Source of the DNA: an uncultured Oribacterium sp.
GTDB taxonomy: Bacteria > Bacillota > Clostridia > Lachnospirales > Lachnospiraceae
Assembly: GCA_934270345.1 (NCBI GenBank)
Contig: CAKQPT010000020.1
Coordinates: 1-45,504, forward strand
Length of the DNA stretch: 45,504 nucleotides
Reading direction: 5' to 3'
Part shown: positions 1 through 7,952 of the stretch, in pieces
How the letters are laid out: every line of letters begins with the position of its first letter
How positions within the stretch are numbered: the first letter of the stretch is position 1
Translations under genes and position numbers: made by a program
Notes under the pieces: generated by a model
Databases searched by the model: none
Told to the model about the DNA's origin: nothing
The model's input: only the letters and a program-made list of their open reading frames with translations

Positions 1-182
1 AAACGCAGTATTCCCGCCATTCAGTCAGGGAACATGGCAGCGTTGGAGTGTGAAGAATGAAACCGACTGTGATTGACGCGAAAATCTATGAAATCAGAAA
101 ATGCAGATGAGCCAAAAACCGGAATTGAGTCGGACGCTGGACTTACAAATTCAAATTTGTAGAACAGAAAGAGACACGGACA
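1..182. other. upstream flank, possible 3' end of a truncated gene
   Basis: No complete gene is visible here. The first frame stays open from the window edge to a TGA at 58-60 and encodes the tail NMAALECEE. A separate short frame from ATG 57 to TGA 108-110 encodes KPTVIDAKIYEIRKCR. Read together they vaguely resemble the end of a GNAT acetyltransferase interrupted by a frame change, but this is speculation. Just before the methyltransferase lies the inverted repeat TACAAATT-CA-AATTTGTA at 144-161. Confidence 0.2.
144..161. promoter_or_regulatory. inverted repeat upstream of methyltransferase gene
   Basis: Two perfect 8-bp arms (TACAAATT and AATTTGTA) are separated by CA, 21 bp before the ATG at 183. 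The symmetry and AT-richness fit an operator for a dimeric repressor. No cognate regulator is evident, and no good -35/-10 pair was found next to it. Confidence 0.3.
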
Positions 183-941
183 ATGAAAGCAATGGAAAGC
201 GACTGGTATAAGAAGATATGGACGCTGGATATTCAGGACCAGTCCTGGGTGGAGGATACTCGGCGGCAGGTGGATTTCCTGGTTGAAAAGCTGCAGCTTA
301 GAGGAGATGAAAGAATCCTGGATCTTGCCTGTGGATTTGGGCGTCATTCGCTGGAACTCGCGAGGCGGGGATTTTCCGTGACGGGAGTGGATATTACGCC
401 GTCGTATATTGCGTTTGCGAGAGAGGCGGCGAAAAGAGAGGGGCTACATGCAGATTTCCTGTGCCAGGATATACGTGAGATTCAGTTCGAGGATGCATTC
501 GATGTGGTGCTGAGCATGGCGGACGGTGCCATCGGTTATCTGGAAAATGATGCAGAAAATCTGAAAATATTCACGGCGATATCAAAGGCGCTGAAGCCTG
601 GCGGCAAGTACTTCATGGATATCATGAACGGCAGCTACGCGGATCATCACTTCCCGTGCAGACTCTGGGATGCAGGAGAGAAATGCCTGACGCTTTCTGC
701 ATTTGAATGGGACCGCGAAACACGCGTGATGCTCTATGGACAGCGAGACTTCGCTTATGGACAGCCGCTCACTAGACCGGACATAGATGAAGGAAATCCG
801 ATCCGCTTATATACACTTGCGGAGATCACGGACATACTCACTTCACATAGGATGGATGTCTTCGGCGTCTATGCGGATTTTGACGGCACCGTTTCATCTG
901 ATCAGCATATACAGCTTCTGATCTGCGCGGAAAAGCATTAG
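183..941 (+). CDS. class I SAM-dependent methyltransferase
   Basis: The 252-residue protein is a class I (Rossmann-fold) S-adenosylmethionine methyltransferase, probably cytoplasmic. Motif I, LDLACGFGR, lies at residues 46-54 and would bind SAM. The acidic ribose-binding end of strand 2 is in VTGVDIT (66-72), and the KPGG loop typical of motif III lies near residue 138. The substrate cannot be told from the sequence. The C-terminal part, which usually dictates specificity, matches the general Methyltransf_25/11 type rather than a named rRNA or metabolite enzyme. The ribosome binding site is weak. The gene stands alone before the strong pgi promoter, so it is probably a monocistronic unit or the end of one that began upstream of the window. 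Confidence 0.8.
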   Translation: MKAMESDWYKKIWTLDIQDQSWVEDTRRQVDFLVEKLQLRGDERILDLACGFGRHSLELARRGFSVTGVDITPSYIAFAREAAKREGLHADFLCQDIREIQFEDAFDVVLSMADGAIGYLENDAENLKIFTAISKALKPGGKYFMDIMNGSYADHHFPCRLWDAGEKCLTLSAFEWDRETRVMLYGQRDFAYGQPLTRPDIDEGNPIRLYTLAEITDILTSHRMDVFGVYADFDGTVSSDQHIQLLICAEKH

Positions 942-982
942 ACACTGTATCGAATAGAGCTGTTAAATTCGTAACATTCCTC

Positions 983-1011
983 TTTAGAAATCTTTCCTAC
1001 GATGTTATAAT
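983..1011 (+). promoter_or_regulatory. pgi promoter with extended -10
   Basis: TTTAGA at 983-988 is followed after 17 bp by TATAAT at 1006-1011. A TG dinucleotide one base upstream of the -10 makes it an extended -10. This is a near-ideal vegetative sigma promoter and fits the high expression suggested by the strongly biased codons of pgi. Confidence 0.7.
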
Positions 1012-1079
1012 GAAAAACGGTTTACTTACGATGCGGCTCGTCCGCACCGCTTAAAAAGTACCTTATGGAGGAAATGACG

Positions 1080-2660
1080 ATGCTGAATTGGAAGAATCTT
1101 GATACGCTTTCATCCTATGCAGAGCTGCAGAAGGTGAAGGCAGTGAACCTGAAGGAAGTCATGACCGGCGAGAATGGTGCCGCTCGTGTAAAGAACTATT
1201 CCGTACCGATGGCGGAGGGAATGGCATACAACTACGGTGCGAAGGCCGTCGATGAGGATGTCCTCGCAGCGCTCGTGAAGCTGGCTTCGGAAGCACAGCT
1301 TGCAGAGAAGTATGAGGATCTCTACAACGGTGATGTGATCAACACCGGTGAGAAGCGTCTCGTGCTTCACCAGCTGACCCGCGGACAGCTCGGTCAGGAT
1401 GTGGTCGCAGACGGTGAGAACAAGCGCGCATTCTACGTAGAGCAGCAGAAGCGCATCGCCGAATTCGCGGAGAAGGTTCATTCCGGTGAGATCGCCAATG
1501 CAGCCGGCGAGAAGTTTACCACGGTCGTTCAGATCGGTATCGGCGGAAGTGACCTGGGTCCTCGCGCGATGTATCTCGCACTCGAGAACTGGGCGAAGAC
1601 GAAGGGTCTCCTCAAGATGAATGCACAGTTCATCAGTAATGTCGATCCGGATGACGCAGCCGCTGTTCTCCGTAACATTGACGTCGCGCACTCCCTCTTC
1701 ATCCTGGTTTCCAAGTCCGGCACGACGCTCGAGACCCTCACGAACCAGACCTTCGTGATGAACGCACTTCGGAAGCTCGGCCTCGATCCGGCGAAGCACA
1801 TGATCGCCGTTACCTCCGCAACCTCTCCGATCGCCACCAGCCCGGAGTACCTCGCGGCATTCTATATGGACGACTACATTGGCGGACGCTACTCCTCCAC
1901 CTCAGCGGTCGGCGGCGCGGTTCTGTCCCTCGCCTTCGGTCCGGAGGTCTTCGCAGAGTTCCTCGAGGGCGCTGCCGCAGAGGATAAGCTCGCTGCAGAG
2001 AAGGATCCGATGAAGAACCCGGATATGCTCGACGCACTGATCGGTGTCTATGAGCGTAACGTGCTCGGCTACGAGAGCACCGCGATTCTGCCGTACTCCC
2101 AGGGCCTCAGCCGCTTCCCGGCACATCTTCAGCAGCTCGACATGGAGTCGAACGGCAAGTCTGTCAACCGCTTCGGTGAGCCGGTGGACTATCCGACCGG
2201 TCCGGTTATCTTCGGTGAGCCGGGTACCAACGGCCAGCACAGCTTCTACCAGCTTCTGCACCAGGGCAAGGACATCATCCCGCTCCAGTTCGTCGGTTTC
2301 CGTGAGAACCAGATCGGCATGGATGACACCATTCAGGGCAGCACCAGCCAGCAGAAGCTCTGTGCCAATGTTGCCGCCCAGATCGTTGCCTTCGCCTGCG
2401 GTAAGGAAGATGAAAACCGCAACAAGAACTTCGAGGGTGGCCGTCCTTCCTCCATCATCATCGGCCAGCAGCTGAATCCGAGAACCCTCGGCGCACTGCT
2501 TGCGCACTACGAGAACAAGGTGATGTTCCAGGGCTTCTGCTGGAACCTGAACTCCTTCGACCAGGAGGGCGTACAGCTCGGTAAGGTCCTTGCGAAGAAG
2601 GTACTCGCACATGAGACCGACGGCGCACTGAAGGTATACAGTGATCTGCTGAATATCTGA
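1080..2660 (+). CDS. pgi: glucose-6-phosphate isomerase
   Basis: Interconverts glucose-6-phosphate and fructose-6-phosphate in glycolysis and gluconeogenesis. Family landmarks are clear: GIGGSDLGPRA (about 153-163) and SKSGTT (211-216) in the sugar-phosphate isomerase domains, GGRYSSTSAVGG (267-278), QQLDMESNGK (350-359) holding the catalytic glutamate, and EPGTNGQHSF (379-388) holding the catalytic histidine. The length of about 526 residues is normal for the longer bacterial form. Three in-frame ATGs occur at 1065, 1074 and 1080. GGAGG at 1067-1071 sits inside the first and only 2 nt before the second, so 1080, with 8-nt spacing, is the likely start. The gene has its own promoter and terminator. 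Confidence 0.95.
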   Translation: MLNWKNLDTLSSYAELQKVKAVNLKEVMTGENGAARVKNYSVPMAEGMAYNYGAKAVDEDVLAALVKLASEAQLAEKYEDLYNGDVINTGEKRLVLHQLTRGQLGQDVVADGENKRAFYVEQQKRIAEFAEKVHSGEIANAAGEKFTTVVQIGIGGSDLGPRAMYLALENWAKTKGLLKMNAQFISNVDPDDAAAVLRNIDVAHSLFILVSKSGTTLETLTNQTFVMNALRKLGLDPAKHMIAVTSATSPIATSPEYLAAFYMDDYIGGRYSSTSAVGGAVLSLAFGPEVFAEFLEGAAAEDKLAAEKDPMKNPDMLDALIGVYERNVLGYESTAILPYSQGLSRFPAHLQQLDMESNGKSVNRFGEPVDYPTGPVIFGEPGTNGQHSFYQLLHQGKDIIPLQFVGFRENQIGMDDTIQGSTSQQKLCANVAAQIVAFACGKEDENRNKNFEGGRPSSIIIGQQLNPRTLGALLAHYENKVMFQGFCWNLNSFDQEGVQLGKVLAKKVLAHETDGALKVYSDLLNI

Positions 2661-2696
2661 TCAGGTAACGAAGTTTGAATATGATGTTTTGACTTG

Positions 2697-2729
2697 AAAT
2701 GGGGTCAGCGTGATGCGCTGACCCCATTT
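2697..2729. terminator. terminator hairpin after pgi
   Basis: Perfect 14-bp arms (AAATGGGGTCAGCG and its complement) flank the loop TGATG, starting 37 bp after the pgi stop. The flanking A and T tracts are short, so it could act in either direction. Confidence 0.75.
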
Positions 2730-2841
2730 AATATGCACTTAATATGCATTTCTAAAAATCAGAAATCTGACTGTATTATCTTCACCACCTACGCTATAGT
2801 ATAGAAATATTATAATGAAGAAAACGAAAGCGAGGTTCTTT

Positions 2842-3429
2842 ATGACCATCTGGTTAACGCGCCACGGGCAGACAAATCTGAATAAGCAGCATCTCATGCA
2901 GGGGCGGACGGATGAGCCGCTGAATGAGACGGGGCGGGCGCAGGCGCGGGCGGCGCGGGCGCAGCTCGGGGACATGCACTTTGATGCGGTCTATGCGAGT
3001 CCTCTCAAGCGTGCGATTGAAACGGGCGCCATCATCGGCGACGTACCGATGGACGAGGTGATCATCGATGAGCGCCTGATCGAGGCGGACTTCGGGCGCT
3101 TCGAGAAGAGGGGCTACATGAAGATGAGCCTGCCGATGACGCTGTACTGGGCGCTGCCGGAGCTGTTTCCGTGCCCGGAGAAGGATGGGGTGGAGAGCAT
3201 CGCATCGCTCGTCGCACGGAGCCGTTCGTTTCTCGAGGAGCTCGAGCAGAAGGACTATGAGCATGTGCTGATCGCCTGCCACGGCGGCATCATGCGGGCC
3301 CTCAGTGGATACCTCATGGATCGGAAGAACGGGATCTGCTGGCGACCGAAGCCACGGAACTGTGAGATCCGCGTTTTTGAGCTGAAAAACGGGAAGCACC
3401 AGTACATCAAGGATCTGAAACTTCCGTGA
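2842..3429 (+). CDS. histidine phosphatase family protein
   Basis: Member of the phosphoglycerate-mutase-like histidine phosphatase superfamily. The N-terminal catalytic motif LTRHGQTNLN contains the phosphorylated histidine. YASPLKRAIETG follows with its conserved arginine, and CHGGIMRAL near the C terminus holds the second catalytic histidine. At about 195 residues it is the size of small cofactor-independent phosphatases (CobC/GpmB-like). No cobalamin genes are nearby and the substrate is unknown. The longest frame begins at 2815, but that ATG overlaps a TATAAT sequence at 2811-2816 that looks like a -10 box. ATG 2842 is preceded by GAGG at 2832-2835 with 6-nt spacing and is preferred. Confidence 0.8.
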   Translation: MTIWLTRHGQTNLNKQHLMQGRTDEPLNETGRAQARAARAQLGDMHFDAVYASPLKRAIETGAIIGDVPMDEVIIDERLIEADFGRFEKRGYMKMSLPMTLYWALPELFPCPEKDGVESIASLVARSRSFLEELEQKDYEHVLIACHGGIMRALSGYLMDRKNGICWRPKPRNCEIRVFELKNGKHQYIKDLKLP

Positions 3430-3432
3430 ATA

Positions 3433-3523
3433 TGCATAATATACGTGCATAAATGCATTTATTCGTGAATATCATGCATAAGAATGCGAATAAATACAAT
3501 TTAATGCATAATAATACTTGCAT
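3433..3523. promoter_or_regulatory. cluster of TGCAT(A) repeats, possible ARG-box-like operator
   Basis: TGCAT or TGCATA occurs at 3433, 3446, 3453 (as ATGCA), 3475, 3505 and 3519 within about 90 bp. TGCATAAATGCA at 3446-3457 forms a near-palindrome. An additional 9-bp inverted repeat, ATTTATTCG (3457-3465) with CGAATAAAT (3487-3495), encloses one of them. The motif is reminiscent of ArgR/AhrC boxes, which are AT-rich imperfect palindromes with TGCAT or TGAAT half-sites. Its position just before an amino-acid importer fits such a role, but the assignment is an inference. Confidence 0.4.
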
Positions 3524-3545
3524 TCTCTGAAAAATGGATTATAAT
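3518..3545 (+). promoter_or_regulatory. promoter of the amino-acid ABC importer
   Basis: TTGCAT at 3518-3523 is followed after 16 bp by a perfect TATAAT at 3540-3545. The -35 box overlaps the last TGCAT repeat, so a protein bound to the repeat cluster would block polymerase. Confidence 0.6.
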
Positions 3546-3572
3546 CTCCTCATAGTCAAGAAGCGAGGGGTT

Positions 3573-3608
3573 ATGAAAACGCTTTTGATTTATAACCGTA
3601 ATGTATGA
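3573..3608 (+). CDS. possible 11-residue leader peptide
   Basis: A short frame encodes [11 protein letters not shown] between the importer promoter and the binding-protein gene. GAGGGG lies just upstream at 3565-3570, and the frame ends 21 bp before the ATG of the binding protein. GGTTAT (3569-3574) and ATAACC (3592-3597) could pair across its start codon. It contains one Arg and two Asn codons but no run of a single amino acid, so classical attenuation is not indicated. It may be chance. Confidence 0.2.
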   Translation: MKTLLIYNRNV

Positions 3609-3629
3609 TTCGGTTTGAGGAGGATTATT

Positions 3630-4619
3630 ATGAAGAAGAACTTAGCTATTCTGATGACAACTGTTCTTGCGGCTGCTTCTCTTGCAGCCTGCGGATCATC
3701 CAGCACACCGGCGACGACTACAGCCGCTGCTACTGAGGCTGCAACTACCGCTGCCGCTGAGACGACAGCTGCTGCAGAGGACACCACAGCCGCTGCTACT
3801 GAGGCAGAGTCCGAGGGTGCTGCAGAGGGAAGCGGTGAGATCGTGGAGGTTCCGAAGGATTTCACGACTGTAACCGCTGGCAAGCTGACGATTGCAACAT
3901 CTCCGGACTTCGCACCATACGAGTTCTACCACATCAACGCAGATGGTACACCGGAGCTTTCCGGCTTCGATGTCGCACTTGGTAAGAGAATCGCTGAGGA
4001 TCTCGGCCTCGAGGTTCAGTTTGTACCGATGGATTTCGATGGTATCCTCATGGAGCTCCAGAGCGGAAACGTCGATCTCGGCATCTCTGGTTTCTCACCG
4101 AGTCCGGAGCGTGCAGATACCTTCGACTTCTCCGACCTTTACTACAAGGGAGGTCAGTCCTTCGTGATCCGCAAGGCAGATCATGATAAGTATAAGGATT
4201 ACGCCGCATTTGATAAGCTTCCGGTAGGTGCACAGAACGGTTCCATCCAGATGGATCTCGCGAAGGAGAACACACCGAACGCAAACATCATCGGTCTCGC
4301 AAAGGTAACCGATATCGTTTCTGAGCTCGTTTCCGGCAAGCTTGAGGGTGGTTTCATCGAGACCGCTGTCGCAGAGCAGTACATCAAGAACTATCCGGAG
4401 CTTGAAATCGCATGGGATGTTCCGTATGATACAGAGGGTTCTGCCATCGCTCTCAAGAAGGGCAGCGACCTCCTTCCGGCTGTCAACGCCGTCATCAACA
4501 ACGCACTGTCCGATGGTTCCATGGATCAGTACATCGCCGAGGCTCAGGAGCTTGCATCGGATGAGGGCAATGTCTACGAGGGTCAGCTCGACGCAGATGG
4601 CAAGGCTGCTACCAACTAA
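3630..4619 (+). CDS. polar amino-acid ABC transporter, substrate-binding lipoprotein
   Basis: Extracellular binding lipoprotein of a polar amino-acid importer (SBP_bac_3 family). The first 20 residues form a lipoprotein signal ending in LAAC, with Cys21 as the lipidation site. Residues 22-66 are a low-complexity Ala/Thr/Glu linker. The two-lobed domain follows, beginning at [14 protein letters not shown] and including [15 protein letters not shown] and the GFSPSPER hinge region, which typically places the ligand-contacting arginine. AGGAGG at 3618-3623 with 6-nt spacing fixes ATG 3630 rather than TTG 3615. Permease and ATPase genes follow. The hairpin directly downstream probably lowers their expression relative to this protein. 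Ligand preference (Arg, Gln, His or Cys) cannot be read from the sequence. Confidence 0.9.
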   Translation: MKKNLAILMTTVLAAASLAACGSSSTPATTTAAATEAATTAAAETTAAAEDTTAAATEAESEGAAEGSGEIVEVPKDFTTVTAGKLTIATSPDFAPYEFYHINADGTPELSGFDVALGKRIAEDLGLEVQFVPMDFDGILMELQSGNVDLGISGFSPSPERADTFDFSDLYYKGGQSFVIRKADHDKYKDYAAFDKLPVGAQNGSIQMDLAKENTPNANIIGLAKVTDIVSELVSGKLEGGFIETAVAEQYIKNYPELEIAWDVPYDTEGSAIALKKGSDLLPAVNAVINNALSDGSMDQYIAEAQELASDEGNVYEGQLDADGKAATN

Positions 4620-4653
4620 ACAGCTGATTGCGACACAAAATCTGATTCTTTTC

Positions 4654-4684
4654 TCTCCGGGGGGGCTTCCCCGGGGAGATTTTT
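4654..4684 (+). terminator. intercistronic terminator/attenuator after the binding protein
   Basis: TCTCC plus GGGG pair with CCCC and GGAGA around a 6-nt loop, with a 2-nt bulge, and TTTTT follows directly. It sits 35 bp after the stop codon of the binding protein and before the permease. This placement commonly allows binding protein in excess over membrane components through partial termination. Confidence 0.7.
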
Positions 4685-4692
4685 GAGTCTAT

Positions 4693-4762
4693 ACTCAGCA
4701 TGCTGAGTGGCACATTCAGCGTCCTACGTATATACTCAAAGCGCATCGCGATGTAGAGTATA
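4693..4762. repeat. nested palindromes between binding protein and permease
   Basis: Three symmetric elements lie in 70 bp: a perfect 16-bp palindrome ACTCAGCATGCTGAGT (4693-4708), TATACTC/GAGTATA arms (4731-4737 and 4756-4762), and a 10-bp palindrome CATCGCGATG (4744-4753) in the loop of those arms. They could be mRNA-stabilising hairpins protecting the upstream message or part of an internal promoter. No convincing -35/-10 pair was identified. Confidence 0.5.
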
Positions 4763-4795
4763 CATATCACCACTTATGAAAGGCAGGATTTACCT

Positions 4796-5575
4796 ATGAC
4801 CATTAGCTGGGCCAATTTTGAGAAATTATTCCAATACGGCACCATGTTCCAGCAGGGAATGATCGTCACCATCCTTCTGGCAGCCTGTACCGTATTCTTC
4901 GGCTTCATCCTTGCATTCTTACTTGCATTGATGCTGCTGTCGGATGTACGTCCGTTCCGTCATCTCGAGAAAATCAAGACGGATGATATTCAGAAGAAAA
5001 AGCGTTATGACCGCATCGCCGCGTTCAATCCGGTCCGTCTGCTGGCTAATGCTTACGTCCAGTTCGTACGTTGCACCCCGATGCTGGTACAGATCTTCCT
5101 CGTGTACTACATCATCTTCGGAATGATCACCCTGCCGAAATTCACATTCTTCGGCTTCATCCAGTTCGAGCGTTTCTTCCCGGCAGCCGTCGCGATGGCA
5201 CTGAACTCCGGTGGATACATGAGTGCGGTCATCCGTGGTGGTATCGAGGGCGTCGACGCCGGACAGACCGAGGCGGCACGTTCCCTCGGCATGACGAAGT
5301 CCCAGACCATGTTCCATATCATCCTGCCACAGGCGGTGAAGAACATCCTGCCGGCCGTCGCGAACGAGTTCGTGACGATCATCAAGGAGTCGTCTGTCTG
5401 CTATACCATCGGTGTACAGGACATCATGTTCAACGTAAAGAGTGTACAGTCTGCGACCTTCATCATCGCAGAGCCGCTTCTCATGGCGACCTTACTGTAC
5501 TTCTGCCTGTGCTTCCCGACCAGCAAGATCATCGAGTACATCGAGAGGAGGATGCGTCAAAGTGACAACCGATAA
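4796..5575 (+). CDS. amino-acid ABC transporter permease
   Basis: Membrane subunit of the polar amino-acid importer (HisM/GlnP type, BPD_transp_1 fold). It has a first transmembrane helix around residues 20-45 and a charged cytoplasmic stretch ([10 protein letters not shown]) near 60-70. Helices separated by [16 protein letters not shown] follow, then the EAA coupling loop [25 protein letters not shown] split over about 160-185, which contacts the ATPase. At 259 residues it is somewhat longer than the usual 215-230, mainly because of the charged insert. The end of the gene overlaps the start of the ATPase gene by 14 nt, indicating translational coupling. A single permease gene suggests a homodimeric channel. 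Confidence 0.9.
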   Translation: MTISWANFEKLFQYGTMFQQGMIVTILLAACTVFFGFILAFLLALMLLSDVRPFRHLEKIKTDDIQKKKRYDRIAAFNPVRLLANAYVQFVRCTPMLVQIFLVYYIIFGMITLPKFTFFGFIQFERFFPAAVAMALNSGGYMSAVIRGGIEGVDAGQTEAARSLGMTKSQTMFHIILPQAVKNILPAVANEFVTIIKESSVCYTIGVQDIMFNVKSVQSATFIIAEPLLMATLLYFCLCFPTSKIIEYIERRMRQSDNR

Positions 5576-6314
5576 GCCAATGATTCAGGTCCGTGGCCTG
5601 AAAATGTACTATAACTACGGAAAGATCAAGGCCCTCGATGGCGTCGACATCGATATTAACCGGGGCGACGTCATGGTCGTGATCGGACCATCCGGTTCCG
5701 GTAAGTCCACCTTCCTCCGGAGTCTGAACCTTCTCGAGTCGCCGACCGACGGAAGCATCATCTTCGAGGATAAGGATATCGTGAACGAGAAGATCAATCT
5801 CGACCAGTATCGTCAGAAGATGGGCATGGTGTTCCAGCACTTCAATCTCTTCCCGCATAAGACGATTCTCGAGAATCTGACCCTCGCGCCGATGATCGTG
5901 AAGCACCAGTCGAAGGAGGAGGCCGAGAAGAAGGCCCTCGAACTGCTGGAGCGTGTCGGTCTCCGGGATCGGGCCAATGCTTATCCCGTGCAGCTGTCAG
6001 GTGGTCAGAAGCAGCGTGTGGCGATCGTGCGTGCACTCTGCATGAACCCGGAGGTCATGCTCTTCGATGAGCCGACGAGTGCGCTCGACCCGGAGATGGT
6101 CGGCGAGGTACTCGAGGTTATGAAGGAGCTCGCACATGAGGGCATGACGATGGTCTGCGTCACCCATGAGATGGGCTTCGCCCGTGAGGTGGGCAACCGC
6201 GTGGTCTTCATGGCAGATGGTAAGCTCGTCGAGCAGGGTACGCCGGAGCAGATTTTCGAGCATCCGGAGAGCCCGCGTCTGAAGGACTTCCTTGGGAAGG
6301 TCCTCGAGGTTTGA
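5562..6314 (+). CDS. polar amino-acid ABC transporter ATP-binding protein
   Basis: Cytoplasmic ATPase of the importer (GlnQ/HisP class). From the GTG at 5562 it is 250 residues long, with Walker [10 protein letters not shown] (42-50), Q-loop in [11 protein letters not shown], signature LSGGQ (145-149), Walker B VMLFDEP (165-171) and switch histidine in VTHEMGFA. The GTG lies 10 nt after GGAGG (5547-5551), inside the last codons of the permease. The longer frame from 5442 is antisense-like sequence from the permease reading and lacks family similarity. ATG 5580 is a possible alternative start. The operon ends at a strong terminator immediately downstream. Confidence 0.92.
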   Translation: MTTDKPMIQVRGLKMYYNYGKIKALDGVDIDINRGDVMVVIGPSGSGKSTFLRSLNLLESPTDGSIIFEDKDIVNEKINLDQYRQKMGMVFQHFNLFPHKTILENLTLAPMIVKHQSKEEAEKKALELLERVGLRDRANAYPVQLSGGQKQRVAIVRALCMNPEVMLFDEPTSALDPEMVGEVLEVMKELAHEGMTMVCVTHEMGFAREVGNRVVFMADGKLVEQGTPEQIFEHPESPRLKDFLGKVLEV

Positions 6315-6328
6315 TTTTGTAAAAATAC

Positions 6329-6380
6329 AGTGGGCCGGGAGGCTGTCGTCAGAAGCGCAGTACTCCCGGCCCGCTTTTTC
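6329..6380 (+). terminator. terminator of the amino-acid importer operon
   Basis: GC-rich arms GGGCCGGGAG and CTCCCGGCCC, extended by three further pairs including one G-U (6329-6341 with 6363-6375), enclose a 21-nt loop. TTTTTC follows the stem. Confidence 0.8.
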
Positions 6381-6449
6381 TTTGATATCGCATCTCTTTG
6401 GGTTTTTGTGTATACTACATAATATGTTTTCTAGAAGGAGGGTTTCATC

Positions 6450-7886
6450 ATGGAGGAACAGAAGAAGGCTGCCCTTTCGTTTATCGAGCAGCATAAGGAT
6501 ATATTTACCGGTGTGGCGGACTACATCTGGGCGCATCCGGAGCTCAGCCTGAAGGAGTTCCAGAGTGCGGCGTACTACGAGAAGGTGCTCGCGGAGGGTG
6601 GCTTCACGGTGGCGAAGGGTGTCGATGGCATCGAGACGGCATTTACCGGAAGCTATGGTTCCGGTCATCCGGTCATCGGTATCCTCGGAGAGTTCGATGC
6701 GCTTTCCGGGCTCAGTCAGGAGTGTGGTGCGACGGAGCATCGTCCGATCGTAGAGGGCGGCGCCGGGCACGGCTGTGGCCACAATATGTTAGGTGCAGGT
6801 GCATTGACCGCAGCGTTTGCAGTGAAAAACTACCTCGAGACGAGTGGTCACGAGGGTACGGTGATCTTCTTCGGCTGTCCGGGTGAAGAGGGCGGTGCGG
6901 CGAAGGCCTTCATGGCGCGCGACAACATGTGGCGTTCCCTCGATGCTGCGTTCTGCTGGCATCCGGAGGATGTCAATGAGGTAAAGACCGGTACGAACAA
7001 CTCGACGATTCAGATCATGTATACCTTCCATGGACGCTCCGCACATGCCGCCGGCGATCCGGAGAATGGCCGTTCGGCGCTGGATGCGGTGGAGCTCATG
7101 AACACCGGCGTGCAGTACCTGCGTGAGCATATGAAGTCCGAGTGCCGCGTGCACTATGCCATCACGGATGCCGGCGGAATCTCGCCGAATGTCGTCCAGG
7201 ATCATGCGACGGTGCTCTACATGGTACGTGCCATCAGCGTACGGGATTGTGTCGAGCTTCGAAAGCGTGTGGATAAGATCGCGGAGGGTGCAGCCCTGAT
7301 GACCGAGACAAGCTTTGAGCGTACCTTCATCGATGGCACGGCGGATCTGGTGCCGAACTTCGCACTGGAGAAGGTACTCTACGATAATTTCTCTCAGGTG
7401 GAGCTTCCGAGCTATACCGAGGAGGAGCTTCAGTTTGCCGGGAAGGTGCATGCGACCTGTCCGGTCAATACCGCACCGGGCTTCGCGTCGACCCTCGATG
7501 ATGCGATCCGGGAGTACAGTGCGGAGAAGTCACAGCACGGCACGATACCGATGAATAACTACCTCATGCCGCTTTACCACAGCACGGCGTTCTGTGCCGG
7601 CTCCACGGATGTCGGGGATGTTTCCTGGCAGACACCGACCGCGCAGATCCACTGTGCCGGCTTCGTCAGCGGCGCACCGGGCCACAGCTGGCAGAATGTT
7701 TCCTGCGGCGGTTCAAGCATCGGCCACAAGGCCCTGCTCCTCGCCGGCAAGGTCCTCGCACTCAGCGCCATCGACCTCTATGAGAAGCCGGAGCTGCTGA
7801 AGGAAGCGAGAGCCGAGTTTGAGAAGCGCACCGAGAGCGGCTATGTATGTCCGATTGAAGAGGGCGCGAAGCCAATTGCCATCTAA
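6450..7886 (+). CDS. M20 family amidohydrolase, AbgB-like
   Basis: Metal-dependent amidohydrolase of the M20 family, closest in style to AbgB, the B subunit of p-aminobenzoyl-glutamate hydrolase. Metal and catalytic motifs are visible: GHGCGHN (106-112), PGEEGG (144-149) with the catalytic glutamate, and a further histidine in FCWHPE (168-173). The dimerisation/lid domain carries SAHAAG (197-202). The length of 478 residues matches AbgB. No AbgA partner or AbgT transporter is adjacent, so the substrate may be another N-acyl amino acid or peptide. The upstream amino-acid importer could supply or take up related compounds, but a separate terminator divides them. AAGGAGGG lies just before the ATG. 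Confidence 0.85.
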   Translation: MEEQKKAALSFIEQHKDIFTGVADYIWAHPELSLKEFQSAAYYEKVLAEGGFTVAKGVDGIETAFTGSYGSGHPVIGILGEFDALSGLSQECGATEHRPIVEGGAGHGCGHNMLGAGALTAAFAVKNYLETSGHEGTVIFFGCPGEEGGAAKAFMARDNMWRSLDAAFCWHPEDVNEVKTGTNNSTIQIMYTFHGRSAHAAGDPENGRSALDAVELMNTGVQYLREHMKSECRVHYAITDAGGISPNVVQDHATVLYMVRAISVRDCVELRKRVDKIAEGAALMTETSFERTFIDGTADLVPNFALEKVLYDNFSQVELPSYTEEELQFAGKVHATCPVNTAPGFASTLDDAIREYSAEKSQHGTIPMNNYLMPLYHSTAFCAGSTDVGDVSWQTPTAQIHCAGFVSGAPGHSWQNVSCGGSSIGHKALLLAGKVLALSAIDLYEKPELLKEARAEFEKRTESGYVCPIEEGAKPIAI

Positions 7887-7952
7887 TCGAGGCTTTTCAA
7901 AGAAAAGTCGAGATAAGGTGCAACTATATCTATAAATTTCATGGAGATTTCT

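Noticed and set aside
2815..2841. Upstream start of the histidine phosphatase
   Set aside because: The ATG overlaps a TATAAT box and has no ribosome site. ATG 2842 has GAGG at proper spacing and starts just before the catalytic motif.
5442..5561. Forty-residue N-terminal extension of the amino-acid ATPase
   Set aside because: The extra residues come from the permease coding region in another phase, are Ser/Arg-rich, and lack similarity to the family. GTG 5562 has a ribosome site.
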